DNA from: a virus
Direction: 5' to 3' (one strand)
Virus record (IMG/VR): IMGVR_UViG_3300044796_000398
Coordinates: 1-24,623 of that record
DNA length: 24,623 bases
The notes beneath the pieces were generated by a model. The model saw nothing but the letters and a program-made list of their open reading frames with translations. It was not told the DNA's origin and searched no databases. A program made the translations under genes and the position numbers. Positions 1 to 8,700 of this stretch are shown one piece after another; positions within the stretch are counted from its first letter, which is position 1, and the number at the start of each line of letters is the position of its first letter.

Positions 1-1205
1 ATTGTTCCATCCGGCGCCGTTGTTGCTGCTGCCGTTATTGATACGTTCATTTTTAATGACCAAGCCGCATTATCAAACGCTTGGCTATATGTCAGGAGAT
101 TTTGTGCTTGCGGAACCAATTGTCGCATTGATCCACCAGAAACGATAGCATTGGTTGTTGGCGTGTATCCAGTCAAACCAGAGGTTTGCGTTATCATCGC
201 GCCGAAGAGATAAGTATCAACCGTTGTTCCTCCGCCGGTAAACGTTACAGATCCGTTTGCAGGAGTCGAAAACAGTAGCGCATTAGCAGACGCCGAGTAC
301 GGAACATACGTTATCGAGCAAAGATACCAACCGTTTGATAAAGCTTGAATATGACCAGTTACGCCAGCGGCGGTTCCAACCGCGCCAGATCCGGCAGTTA
401 TGTTGAAATAGCAAAAGACACCACCGTCACCTTCCATTAAGAGCCAGTTTTGATTACCTGCCTTTGCATAAACCGAGAATGTATATGTCAATCCGAGCGT
501 ATATGTAATTGCTTGGTAAACATAATGCGTTATGCTCACATTCGTTCCGATGAGACCGGAAACATTGACAGCACCATTTCTTGGATTGGCGATCTGATTC
601 GCCGCAACGGAGGCTAAGTTTTTCTGTATCCACGTTCCGGATTGAGTAAAATCCTCGGAATACTTCAAGAGGTTCTGCGTTTGCGGAGCGATGCTTCTTA
701 TTGGTCCGTTATTGACGGCGGTTGCGGTTGTTGCAATATATGGTCCAGCCCAATTGGCTTGAACTAATTGACCACCCCAAACATAAACTGTTCCAGCGGC
801 CCCATCACCTTGATTTGCAACACGATTATCTAGACCAAACGAAACACTTGTATCACCTATTTTGGGAGTTATTGAAATGCTGTACCTCTGCCAACCAGAG
901 GTTAAAGCACAAGCTTGCGTTAGTTGTATTGAAAGACTGCTGTTATATATTTTTATACCAATATCAGTTTTATTGATTGAATAAGCATAAATTGAAAATG
1001 TATATGTTGCAGATGAACTTGTTGGAATATTAACGGTTTGATAAAAATATGATGTTGCTGCTGTAAATCCGGCAGAGCTTGCGTCTATCGTGCCGTCTGG
1101 AGACATAACCTGATTATTCAGAAAGGTCATTCCTGTTGTATTTGCAGCCCAAGCAGCATTGGTAAATTGTTGAGAGTATAAGGCTAAGTTTTGATATTGT
1201 CCCAT
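1..1205 (-). CDS. Phage tail fibre / adhesin-like protein (C-terminus beyond left edge)
   Basis: An open frame begins at ATG 1205 (MGQYQNLALYSQ) and runs without a stop to position 1, so at least 401 residues are present and the C-terminus is missing. Three copies of a module are visible, each opening with a Q-N-L-x-x-Y-S-x-x-F-x-x-x-x-W signature: QNLALYSQQFTNAAW at the start, QNLLKYSEDFTQSGTW near nt 680-640, and QNLLTYSQAFDNAAW near nt 115-70. The spacing is about 170-190 residues. This NLL-YS-F-W signature followed by 'APDGT' is known from beta-sandwich, carbohydrate-binding-like modules of phage fibre and structural proteins. A role in host-surface binding is inferred. It lies directly behind the split homing endonuclease and in the same direction as the other fibre genes. 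Confidence 0.75.
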   Translation of the reverse strand, partial: MGQYQNLALYSQQFTNAAWAANTTGMTFLNNQVMSPDGTIDASSAGFTAATSYFYQTVNIPTSSSATYTFSIYAYSINKTDIGIKIYNSSLSIQLTQACALTSGWQRYSISITPKIGDTSVSFGLDNRVANQGDGAAGTVYVWGGQLVQANWAGPYIATTATAVNNGPIRSIAPQTQNLLKYSEDFTQSGTWIQKNLASVAANQIANPRNGAVNVSGLIGTNVSITHYVYQAITYTLGLTYTFSVYAKAGNQNWLLMEGDGGVFCYFNITAGSGAVGTAAGVTGHIQALSNGWYLCSITYVPYSASANALLFSTPANGSVTFTGGGTTVDTYLFGAMITQTSGLTGYTPTTNAIVSGGSMRQLVPQAQNLLTYSQAFDNAAWSLKMNVSITAAATTAPDGT

Positions 1206-1206
1206 A

Positions 1207-1553
1207 TTATTCAGCCTTCAATATTGCTATATTCTTTTGATAGCGCTTAATTAGTCTCGGAATATAACTCCAATGACAACCAATAATAATGGCAATGTCT
1301 TTGTTAAATTTTCCTTCATTTTTCATTTGAAAAACAAGTTTAAGCTGTTCATCGGAGATAACTGATTTATTTTTATTCCATGGCAATTTACCAATCCTTC
1401 TTGTATTTCCTGCAAGAGACTCAGATATCTTTTTTTTAGTTTCTTCAGATTGACTTTTACCTAATGTACGTGTATTACCAATAAGTGATTCAGATATTTT
1501 TCTTTTAGTTTCCTCGGATGCTTTTCTTTTTTTGGCGGATTCAGACATTTTTT
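1207..1553 (-). pseudogene. C-terminal part of split GIY-YIG endonuclease (NUMOD3 repeats + HTH)
   Basis: This frame continues the endonuclease that starts at 1948 but is offset by one base. It contains tandem NUMOD3-like DNA-binding repeats (SEETKRKISESLIGN, SEETKKKISESLAGN). A GKLPWNKN motif follows that also occurs in the upstream half. It ends in a putative HTH (FNKDIAIIIGCHWSYIPRLI). The stop at 1207-1209 is immediately before the next ATG at 1205. The two frames meet in a run of seven A (minus strand; 1548-1554). Removing one A gives a continuous protein of about 245 aa. It has no start or ribosome site of its own in the homologous part. The shift could be a real mutation, a homopolymer sequencing error, or a site of transcriptional slippage; the sequence alone cannot tell. 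Confidence 0.7.
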
Positions 1554-1948
1554 TCTTTTGATTCTTCCGAACATGGAATATTTTTATTCCATGGTAATTT
1601 GCCCTTATGAGATTCAGATTGTTTTTTTCTGGTTTCATCAGACACAGTTTTATTATTACCACCAAATTCAATATTGTAGCCGTTCTCATTTATCAAAGAT
1701 AGGTAATTTCTAATATTCCATATTTCTGATAAATTAGCCTCATCTATAGTCTGACATTCATCTATAATCTCAAATGAGAAGTTATCTATTCCATATTTTC
1801 TCATTGCGTTATAAATGGGGAAATTGCCCTGTTTTCTATTTCGGATACCCTCATATTTGTGAGTTTTCCATCTATTTTTTGGATTATTAGTTTGCCCAAT
1901 ATAGCATTTTCCGTTAATTAGATTTGTGATTTTATATATATAGTGCAT
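1541..1948 (-). CDS. GIY-YIG homing endonuclease, catalytic half (frameshifted)
   Basis: The N-terminus carries the class signature YIYKITNLINGKCYIGQT. Downstream are R (in NRWKTHK) and the candidate catalytic E (in SEIWNIRNY), as expected for the GIY-YIG nuclease domain. The domain is followed by a first NUMOD3-type motif (SDETRKKQSESHKGKLPWNKN), after which this frame stops at 1541. I choose ATG 1948 (MHYIYKI) because GGAAG lies eight bases upstream; an in-frame ATG at 1969 lacks such a site. The gene stands alone between two fibre genes, not inside a recognisable intron, so it looks like a free-standing homing endonuclease of the SegA type. The catalytic domain is complete, but the DNA-binding tail lies in another frame. 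Confidence 0.85.
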   Translation of the reverse strand: MHYIYKITNLINGKCYIGQTNNPKNRWKTHKYEGIRNRKQGNFPIYNAMRKYGIDNFSFEIIDECQTIDEANLSEIWNIRNYLSLINENGYNIEFGGNNKTVSDETRKKQSESHKGKLPWNKNIPCSEESKEKNV

Positions 1949-1984
1949 GTATTTACTTCCAGATATCATATATTTATGGGTTAG

Positions 1985-3181
1985 TTAATAATAGCTAACC
2001 GTAACTGCACAATCTGTGGCCGACGCAGCAGTATATGTATTAACAGTTGTTGATATGCCGAAGCAAATTCCGGTGCTAAACCACTTCCCAGCAGTTGTAA
2101 AATAGTCAGTTCCGATCACTATCTGTGTAAAACCTGGCACGAGAAACTGTTCTTGTGGGGCGCCTGAGCTCGTCGTAGTAGAATTATGTAACATCATATA
2201 GCGAATTGTAGACGTTGTATTGATGCATGTTAGAGAAACTACAACACCGGCAGTCGCCTTGATATTTAAAGTCACATTTGCCGACAAATTTACAAACGCT
2301 GTTGGCGCATAAGTGCTTGCTGCAACGGGCTTATTAATTGTTGCAATCAAATTATTACTCAGATCCTCCCCGGAAATCAAAGTATACATATTTGTTTGGA
2401 GATTCCCGAGACTATCCAATTGAAGCGGCTCTATACTGCCTGATGATGGAGTTGGCGCGGTACCCGAATAGACTGCACCGACCTGAACTGGCGATCCAAG
2501 CGGAGCGGATCCTGCCGGAGCAAGAACCGGACCAACGCAAACAACCTCGCCGAGAATATCATTATATCCGTCATTCGTTATTGTAACAGGAATAGCGTTT
2601 TGATTACTTGCCATTACAACAGGCAAAGATGCAGACATTGTAGTCTGTCCAAGCGATAAAGGCGAACCAGCAACTTGTGTTATATTTCCAGGAATAGCGG
2701 TTTGATTTGATGCTATTGTTACCGGAAGAGATGCAGACATTGTAGTCTGTCCAACGGCGATGGTTGCTCCGTTTGTATCTTCAATTTGGACTTTACCGAC
2801 AGTAAATGATCCCGCTTCCATAGTAACAGGAAGAGGATTAGCTGCGGTTGCTGAAACCGATCCTATTCCAATCGTACCATCAGCAGTTGCTTCAATACGA
2901 ACGTTTGACGCGGCGCCAGATGATAATTGGAACCAGATTTTGCTATATCCACGGTTATTAAAAACCATTTGAGCAGAAGGGGTACCCGGGACCATATCGC
3001 CAAAAATATTGGTTCCATCAAAACTATATGTTATCGTTCCCGTTCCTTCGTTAATCATTGAGAATGAAGGATTTCCCTTTATTCCAAATTGAACGTCAGG
3101 AGTAGTGTTAAATGTTGGAGAAGATACGGTTATACGATTAAAATAATCGTGTGTTAAGTTTACTATCAATGGTAGAGCCAT
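1985..3181 (-). CDS. Putative tail fibre / structural protein with TTMxxSLPVxxASNQ repeats
   Basis: A 398-aa protein starting MALPLIVNLTH, with AAGGA eight bases upstream of ATG 3181. The middle has two copies of a GQTTMSASLPVxxASNQxAIP motif, a repeat common in phage virion and fibre proteins. Copies of this motif pair with short beta strands. The N-terminal ~110 residues (FDGTNIFGDMVPG, WFQLSSGAASNVRIEAT) and the C-terminal ~150 residues (YMMLHNSTT, WFSTGICFGIS) look like all-beta domains; the C-terminal one resembles a small head or receptor-binding domain. No catalytic motif was found. It lies among other fibre genes, so a role in adsorption is inferred. Confidence 0.7.
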   Translation of the reverse strand: MALPLIVNLTHDYFNRITVSSPTFNTTPDVQFGIKGNPSFSMINEGTGTITYSFDGTNIFGDMVPGTPSAQMVFNNRGYSKIWFQLSSGAASNVRIEATADGTIGIGSVSATAANPLPVTMEAGSFTVGKVQIEDTNGATIAVGQTTMSASLPVTIASNQTAIPGNITQVAGSPLSLGQTTMSASLPVVMASNQNAIPVTITNDGYNDILGEVVCVGPVLAPAGSAPLGSPVQVGAVYSGTAPTPSSGSIEPLQLDSLGNLQTNMYTLISGEDLSNNLIATINKPVAASTYAPTAFVNLSANVTLNIKATAGVVVSLTCINTTSTIRYMMLHNSTTTSSGAPQEQFLVPGFTQIVIGTDYFTTAGKWFSTGICFGISTTVNTYTAASATDCAVTVSYY

Positions 3182-3231
3182 ATTTATTCCTTATAATGTT
3201 GCAACTAAATATCATAATATTCAGAGATTTA

Positions 3232-3627
3232 TTAAACATTTATATTTAATATGAACTCCATATCAAACTCTTTCAGCATTGATGATATACTTGCCGTCAT
3301 CTGTCTTTTTTGCATATCATTTTCATATTTTGCCGCGCGAATGAAACTGTCAGGAACATATCCTTTTGCTTTTTTGCCGGCCGTCGATGATGTAATTGTT
3401 ATATTATATGACAAATCGTCATTTGATTCAATTGCCAATTTGTAATCCGGTGTTGCCGCCGGCGTCATACCGTAATATTTTCCGCCATTTAATTGATACA
3501 TAGCAAGCATATATTCTTGAATTGCTTTGTCAATAGATTCAACGCTTGCTTTCTTTTTACATTTTTTCTTATCCCGCTCGGCAACGCGAGATTTAATAGC
3601 CTCTTCGTATAGCCCGGCAAGTTTCAT
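3232..3627 (-). CDS. Hypothetical protein, small
   Basis: A 131-aa protein starting MKLAGLYEEAI. A GTG six bases earlier (3633) could also start it, but the AAGGTG ribosome site overlaps that GTG and is well placed for ATG 3627. The N-terminal half is charged and probably helical (AERDKKKCKKK, IDKAIQEYMLAMYQLNGGKYYG). The rest is mixed (NITITSSTAGKKAKGY). There is no signal peptide or membrane segment. I do not recognise the family. It starts within 10 bases of the stop of the tail-spike-like gene, so it is probably co-translated with it. A chaperone or connector role is possible but not shown. Confidence 0.6.
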   Translation of the reverse strand: MKLAGLYEEAIKSRVAERDKKKCKKKASVESIDKAIQEYMLAMYQLNGGKYYGMTPAATPDYKLAIESNDDLSYNITITSSTAGKKAKGYVPDSFIRAAKYENDMQKRQMTASISSMLKEFDMEFILNINV

Positions 3628-3634
3628 TGACACC

Positions 3635-5776
3635 TTATGGATTTCCAGGATGAAGGCACATTATGTGGACAGGTGCCAAAATTGTTATTACCTCAGAAGT
3701 GCCAACCGTCCAATCACAATGCATAAACGCCGGACCAGAGTTAGGAAGCGTACTATTAAACCCTGCCATTGTAGCTGTAATAGCAGATGCGCCCCAACCA
3801 ACAGCCGTCGCTGATGTATGGTGAATATCCATCTGGCAAAGAGCTGTTGCAGACGTGCCTGATCCTAATGCGGTAATAACCATTTCAATATAAACAACAC
3901 CTTGGTCAATAACCGCTGTCGGTGTAAAGTTAGCTGTGGCTATTGTTGTTGCATCAGATGTAGAACCAGCAGCACCATATTTAATAGCCAACGTTCTTGT
4001 TGCAACGCCTGCACCAGTTTTGCTCCAAGGAATTGTCCACTTAAATACAGTTCCAACTTGAAATCCTTGCGTCGGAATCGAAACCAAAGTTCCAAGAACC
4101 AATGCGGTGGTTGCGCCGGTAATTGTTTGCGTGGCTATGCTGACCGGACCGACAATACCTGTTCTAAATCCTCCATTAGGCGTCCAATCGAAAAATCCAC
4201 GTGCTGGACCCTGCGTCGCAGATGTTGCCACAAATTCACATGTAGGAATTGGCTCGGCATTACCAAATTGTTGCAAATCCCAATAATTTGGTCCGGCAGG
4301 AAATGCCAATATAGCCCCGGATGAATTAAGTGACATCGTAGAACAGCCGCCTGCGCCAGGGGAACCGCCATCAAATTGATTATTGCGTGCGTGAAACGAA
4401 GTTGATGTGTGCCCGTTTAGACGAACACCAGGTTTTGTAATTCTATTTATTAAAGGATTGGTCGCAAAAACTGTATTATTGCCGCCGTTGATAACAAGAT
4501 TTTGGAATAAATGAGAATCGGAATTGGAAAACTCTACAGCCGCCGGACCCCACAGCGTAGAACTGTGAGAAATAACAACCGTATCCCAATGAGATAAATT
4601 GGAATTGGCCGTGGCGTCGCCGTCCAAATGAATAGCGCAACCGTTGGAAACGGCAGCTTGAACAATATTAGCTCCAGATACTGTTATATATGAGTATTGA
4701 GCGTCAGTTGCTGATACTGTTACGCCGGTCAATGTTGTTGTTCCACCGCCGCCGGTCCAGTTGATAAGAACAAGCGCTCCGCCGGAGCTAATTGTCCATC
4801 CATATCCTGCTGTTGGTAAAGTATTTGCGGCAACGGTTAAAGATTGCGTTGATGTAGATAAGGTAATAGCAGAACCAACAGCAACCGGAGTTGTCATAGC
4901 TGTTGCTTGCGGCCCGTCCAATAGTCTAAAACGAATATTTCTACGAACGCCTCTTGATGTATCTTTGGCCTCTCCGAGAGCGCCGGCTGTACCTGGAACT
5001 ATAACAACTTCTTCCATTCCAACAGCCAAAGGATCCATTACGAAAAAATCCTCTATTGTCATTCCAAAACAGCTTTGAACAGATAACCCTTTTAATGCCT
5101 CATTTTGATCACCATTACGGCAATCAATCCACATATGCGAAATAGAACACTGCTTAATGCTTTGATTAGTTGCTCCGCTTACAGGAGCAATTGTCATAAC
5201 AGCACCAAAAGCCGTTGGTGCCGATGATGATCCAACATAAGCAATACAAGTTCCGCCAGTTTTTGTATAATCACCAGAATCAGCATTACCAGAACCGGCA
5301 ATGCCAAAAAATTGAATCTGTTTATTTATTGTCGGAAGAAAAGATGATATACCTGAACGATTTGTAAACCCTGTTGCTGTCCAAGCTTCTCTCATTTGAA
5401 TAATTGCGCCAGGATAAACAGAATTATTTAAGTCTGTAATAAGATTTGTCCAAGATGTTAAATCATCAGTATGAAGCTGCAAACCTTTTGTTGTAACAGT
5501 TGTTGTTAAAGCTGGAGTAACAGTTACAGCGGTGGCAGATTGTATTGCAGTTATTGACCCAATATACATTGCGCCAGAAGCGCCAGCGCCAGCTAATGTA
5601 ATTCTCTTATTAAGATCTTGATTAGTAAAAGCAGCCGTTGCACTATTGATCGTAGTTGTAGACGTGCTAACGTTACAAGCTCCGTCAAATGTAGCTCTAT
5701 GATCAAACGCGCAACCATATTGTGCTATAGGATCTATAAAAAGCTGTTGTGGTATAACTGATGAATAAACTGGCAT
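3635..5776 (-). CDS. Putative tail spike / pectate-lyase-like beta-helix protein
   Basis: A 713-aa protein beginning MPVYSSVIPQQLFIDP, with AGAG upstream. The N-terminal ~110 residues look like a beta-rich virion-anchoring part. The central part has the irregular short-strand pattern of a right-handed beta-helix (MTIAPVSGATNQSIKQCSIS, GLSVQSCFGMTIEDFFV, HLFQNLVINGGNNTVFATN), as in phage tail spikes that bind or cut polysaccharide. The C-terminal ~200 residues (WTPNGGFRTGIVGP, WTIPWSKTGAGVATRTLAIKYG) resemble an additional beta-sandwich. No certain catalytic acid cluster can be named from sequence alone. The gene lies between the giant fibre and the small 131-aa gene. The enzymatic role is inferred. 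Confidence 0.7.
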   Translation of the reverse strand: MPVYSSVIPQQLFIDPIAQYGCAFDHRATFDGACNVSTSTTTINSATAAFTNQDLNKRITLAGAGASGAMYIGSITAIQSATAVTVTPALTTTVTTKGLQLHTDDLTSWTNLITDLNNSVYPGAIIQMREAWTATGFTNRSGISSFLPTINKQIQFFGIAGSGNADSGDYTKTGGTCIAYVGSSSAPTAFGAVMTIAPVSGATNQSIKQCSISHMWIDCRNGDQNEALKGLSVQSCFGMTIEDFFVMDPLAVGMEEVVIVPGTAGALGEAKDTSRGVRRNIRFRLLDGPQATAMTTPVAVGSAITLSTSTQSLTVAANTLPTAGYGWTISSGGALVLINWTGGGGTTTLTGVTVSATDAQYSYITVSGANIVQAAVSNGCAIHLDGDATANSNLSHWDTVVISHSSTLWGPAAVEFSNSDSHLFQNLVINGGNNTVFATNPLINRITKPGVRLNGHTSTSFHARNNQFDGGSPGAGGCSTMSLNSSGAILAFPAGPNYWDLQQFGNAEPIPTCEFVATSATQGPARGFFDWTPNGGFRTGIVGPVSIATQTITGATTALVLGTLVSIPTQGFQVGTVFKWTIPWSKTGAGVATRTLAIKYGAAGSTSDATTIATANFTPTAVIDQGVVYIEMVITALGSGTSATALCQMDIHHTSATAVGWGASAITATMAGFNSTLPNSGPAFMHCDWTVGTSEVITILAPVHIMCLHPGNP

Positions 5777-5789
5777 TATTTTCTCTTTT

Positions 5790-8700
5790 TTAGACGGTCA
5801 TTTCGCATACATACCAAGATCCGTTTGCGGAAGCAGAGATTCCCGTAATAATCCCTGTATAACCAAATGGAACTTCTAATAAACCGTTGGTAATAGGTAC
5901 GGCTATATTGTAACTATTCAAAGCGGCACCGGATCCGAATTTAACATAAAGTATTTGTGTAGAGCTGTTGCTGATGGTAGCGCCCAATCTATTAGCATTT
6001 GCTGCTAATACTGTAACAACTGTAGCAGAAGATGCTACAACAGTTGTAGTTCCTGTAGAGGCTTTTGGTGCAGCAGATGCTGGACTTAAAGCTACGACCA
6101 GAGCAATATCAGCAGCCGCAGCTATTGTGTTTGTAGGTTTAACGCTAGCAGGTCCATTTGTACCGTCTGTTAAGCGCGCATACCATCCATTTGCGGCAGT
6201 ATTAGATGTACCTTGAGCGACTGTAGCGTTAAGATTTGCAGCTGTCGCTTGGGTGACGGTGAAATTACCTGTGCCGGCATTAGCTGTTACTGTTCCAGAA
6301 ACGGTAAACGTTCCTGTTCCAGCGTTAGCTGTTACAGTTCCTGATACCGGCTGTGTAACGTTAGAGCCATCAACTCTAAGTAAAGCGCCTGTTGTTAAAG
6401 ATAGCGGATATAAATCTCCAGATGTTAATCCGGATTGTAAAGATTGAACTTCGCCGCCAACAAATGTAGCTGACGCTGGAACAGCAGTCGCTGTTGTAGA
6501 TACGGAAGGATTTGTTGCAGAAATAGTTCCTGTAATAGGCACAGGAGTTCCGCCGGCATTACCTTGAATAGTAACAAGTCCTGACGATGCACCAGAACCA
6601 GCAGCAGTATTTCCAACTATCGTAGCGTTAAGATTTGCTGCGGTTGCTTGCGCAACGGTAAAATTACCAGTACCAGCGTTTGCAGTAACGGTGCCGCTAA
6701 CAGGCTGCGTTGTTGTTCCTGTCGGATCTGTGCGAACAGGATGAGAAGACGTTCCAAGAATATTTGTACCATCTGTAATTTCTACTGGCCATGCCGCTGC
6801 AAGCGCAGCAGCCGTACCTTGTGTTGCCGTTACAGTCCCAGAAACATTTGCATTAAGATTGGAAGCCGTAGCTTGAACAACTGTAAAATTGCCCGTTCCT
6901 GCATTTGCTGTAACCGTACCGGAAACTGGCTGTGTTGTTGCAGAAGCATCAGTTCTAACGGCTCCTGCTGTTGTCAGGCTGATTGGAGATGTTTGCGCCG
7001 TTGTATACGAAGGAGAACCTGTCGTAACAGCTCCTTGAATAAGAGGTCCTTTTTCTCCTGACGTCGTGCTTCCTTGTGAAACAAGAATACCGTTAACAGA
7101 TGTATCAAGAGCAAGACCGTTAGTTGTTCCTATATTAGAAGTTACTGTTCCAATAACCGTAGCATTAAGATTTGCAGCTGTTGCCTGCGCTACGGTAAAT
7201 GAGCCAGTTCCAGCATTTGCAGTAACTGTACCGCTAACAGGCTGCGTTGTTGCCCCTGTAGGGTCAACTCGTACAGGATGAGCAGATGTTCCTATAACGT
7301 TTGTTCCGTCATACATCTCAAACTTAGCTGTTCCTCCGGTCAAAGTCGCATCTAATGCTAATCCGTTTGTTGTACCAATATTAGCCGTTACAGTTCCAGA
7401 TACAGGTTGCGTTGCATTTGAGCCATCAACGCGAAGAAGACCTGTCGTGCTCATATTGAGCGGATACATATCTCCGTTTGTCAATCCAGATTCCGCCAAG
7501 GTTGTAACTAAAGCTCCGACATATGTAGCATCTGCTGGTGGTGCTGATGCGGTTACTCCAACTGAAGCGTTATTAAAACTACCAGTACCAGCATTAGCAG
7601 TTACAGTACCTGAAACGGTAAATGTTCCAGTCCCAGCATTAGCAGTTATAGTCCCTGATACTGGCTGTGTCGTAATTCCTGTCGGATCTGTTCTAACAGG
7701 ATGAGAGCTTGTTCCTATAACGTTTGATCCGTCATACATCTCAAACTTGGCAGTTCCTCCTGTCAAAGTCGCATCTAATGCTAATCCGTTAGTTGTGCCT
7801 ATATTTGATGTAACAGTACCAGTAACTGTTGCATTTAAGTTTGCAGCCGTTGCCTGAGCAACGGTAAAACTGCCAGTTCCGGCATTTGCAGTAACTGTTC
7901 CAGAGACAGGCTGTGTAACGTTAGATCCATCAGTTCTAAGTAGTCCTGCTGTTGTCATAGACAACGGATACATATCGCCTGTGGTTAGACCAGATTCAAC
8001 AGCCGTTGTCACAAGACCACCGACATATGTAGCATCTGCTGGTGGTGCTGATGCGGTTACTCCAACTGAAGCGTTATTAAAACTACCAGTACCAGCATTA
8101 GCAGTTACAGTACCTGAAACGGTAAATGTTCCAGTCCCAGCATTAGCCGTAACTGTTCCTGATACCGGTTGTGTAACATTAGATCCGTCAACTCGAAGCA
8201 AAGCTCCTGTAGTTAAAGATAGCGGATATAAATCACCAGAAGTTAAGCCAGATTGTAAAGATTGAACTTCGCCACCAACAAATGTGGCCGAACCAGGAAC
8301 AGCAGCAGCAGTTACTGATATGGAAGGATTTGTTGCAGAAATAGAGCCTGTAATTGGAATTGGCGTACCACTAGCATTTCCTTGAATTGTTACAAGTCCA
8401 GTTGAAGCGCCAGAGCCAGCCGCAGTTGTTCCAATAATTGTAGCATTTAAGCTAGAAGCTGTTGCTTGAGCGACTGTAAAACTACCAGTACCAGCGTTTG
8501 CAGTAACTGTTCCAGAGACAGGCTGTGTTGTCGCAGAACTATCTGTTCTAACGGCACCGGCTGTTGTAAGGCTTAATGGTGATGTTTGAGCATTGACATA
8601 AGATGGCGAAGAAGTTGTAACAGCACCTTGGATTAACGGCCCTTTTTCACCTGATGTAGAGCTGCCCTGAGAAACAAGAATACCATTTACAGATGTGTCT

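Noticed and set aside
722-976. Plus-strand open frames throughout the window, for example 722-976, 3902-4324, 6648-7061 and 12755-12991
   Set aside because: They lie opposite clear minus-strand genes, lack ribosome sites and have compositions explained by the repeats or codon bias of the real genes.
1994-2004. GCTAACCGTAA, an 11-base match to the repeats at 15610-15672, near the end of the 398-aa fibre gene
   Set aside because: It is a single copy inside coding sequence (VTVSYY). A chance match is as likely, though it lies just before the GIY-YIG gene.
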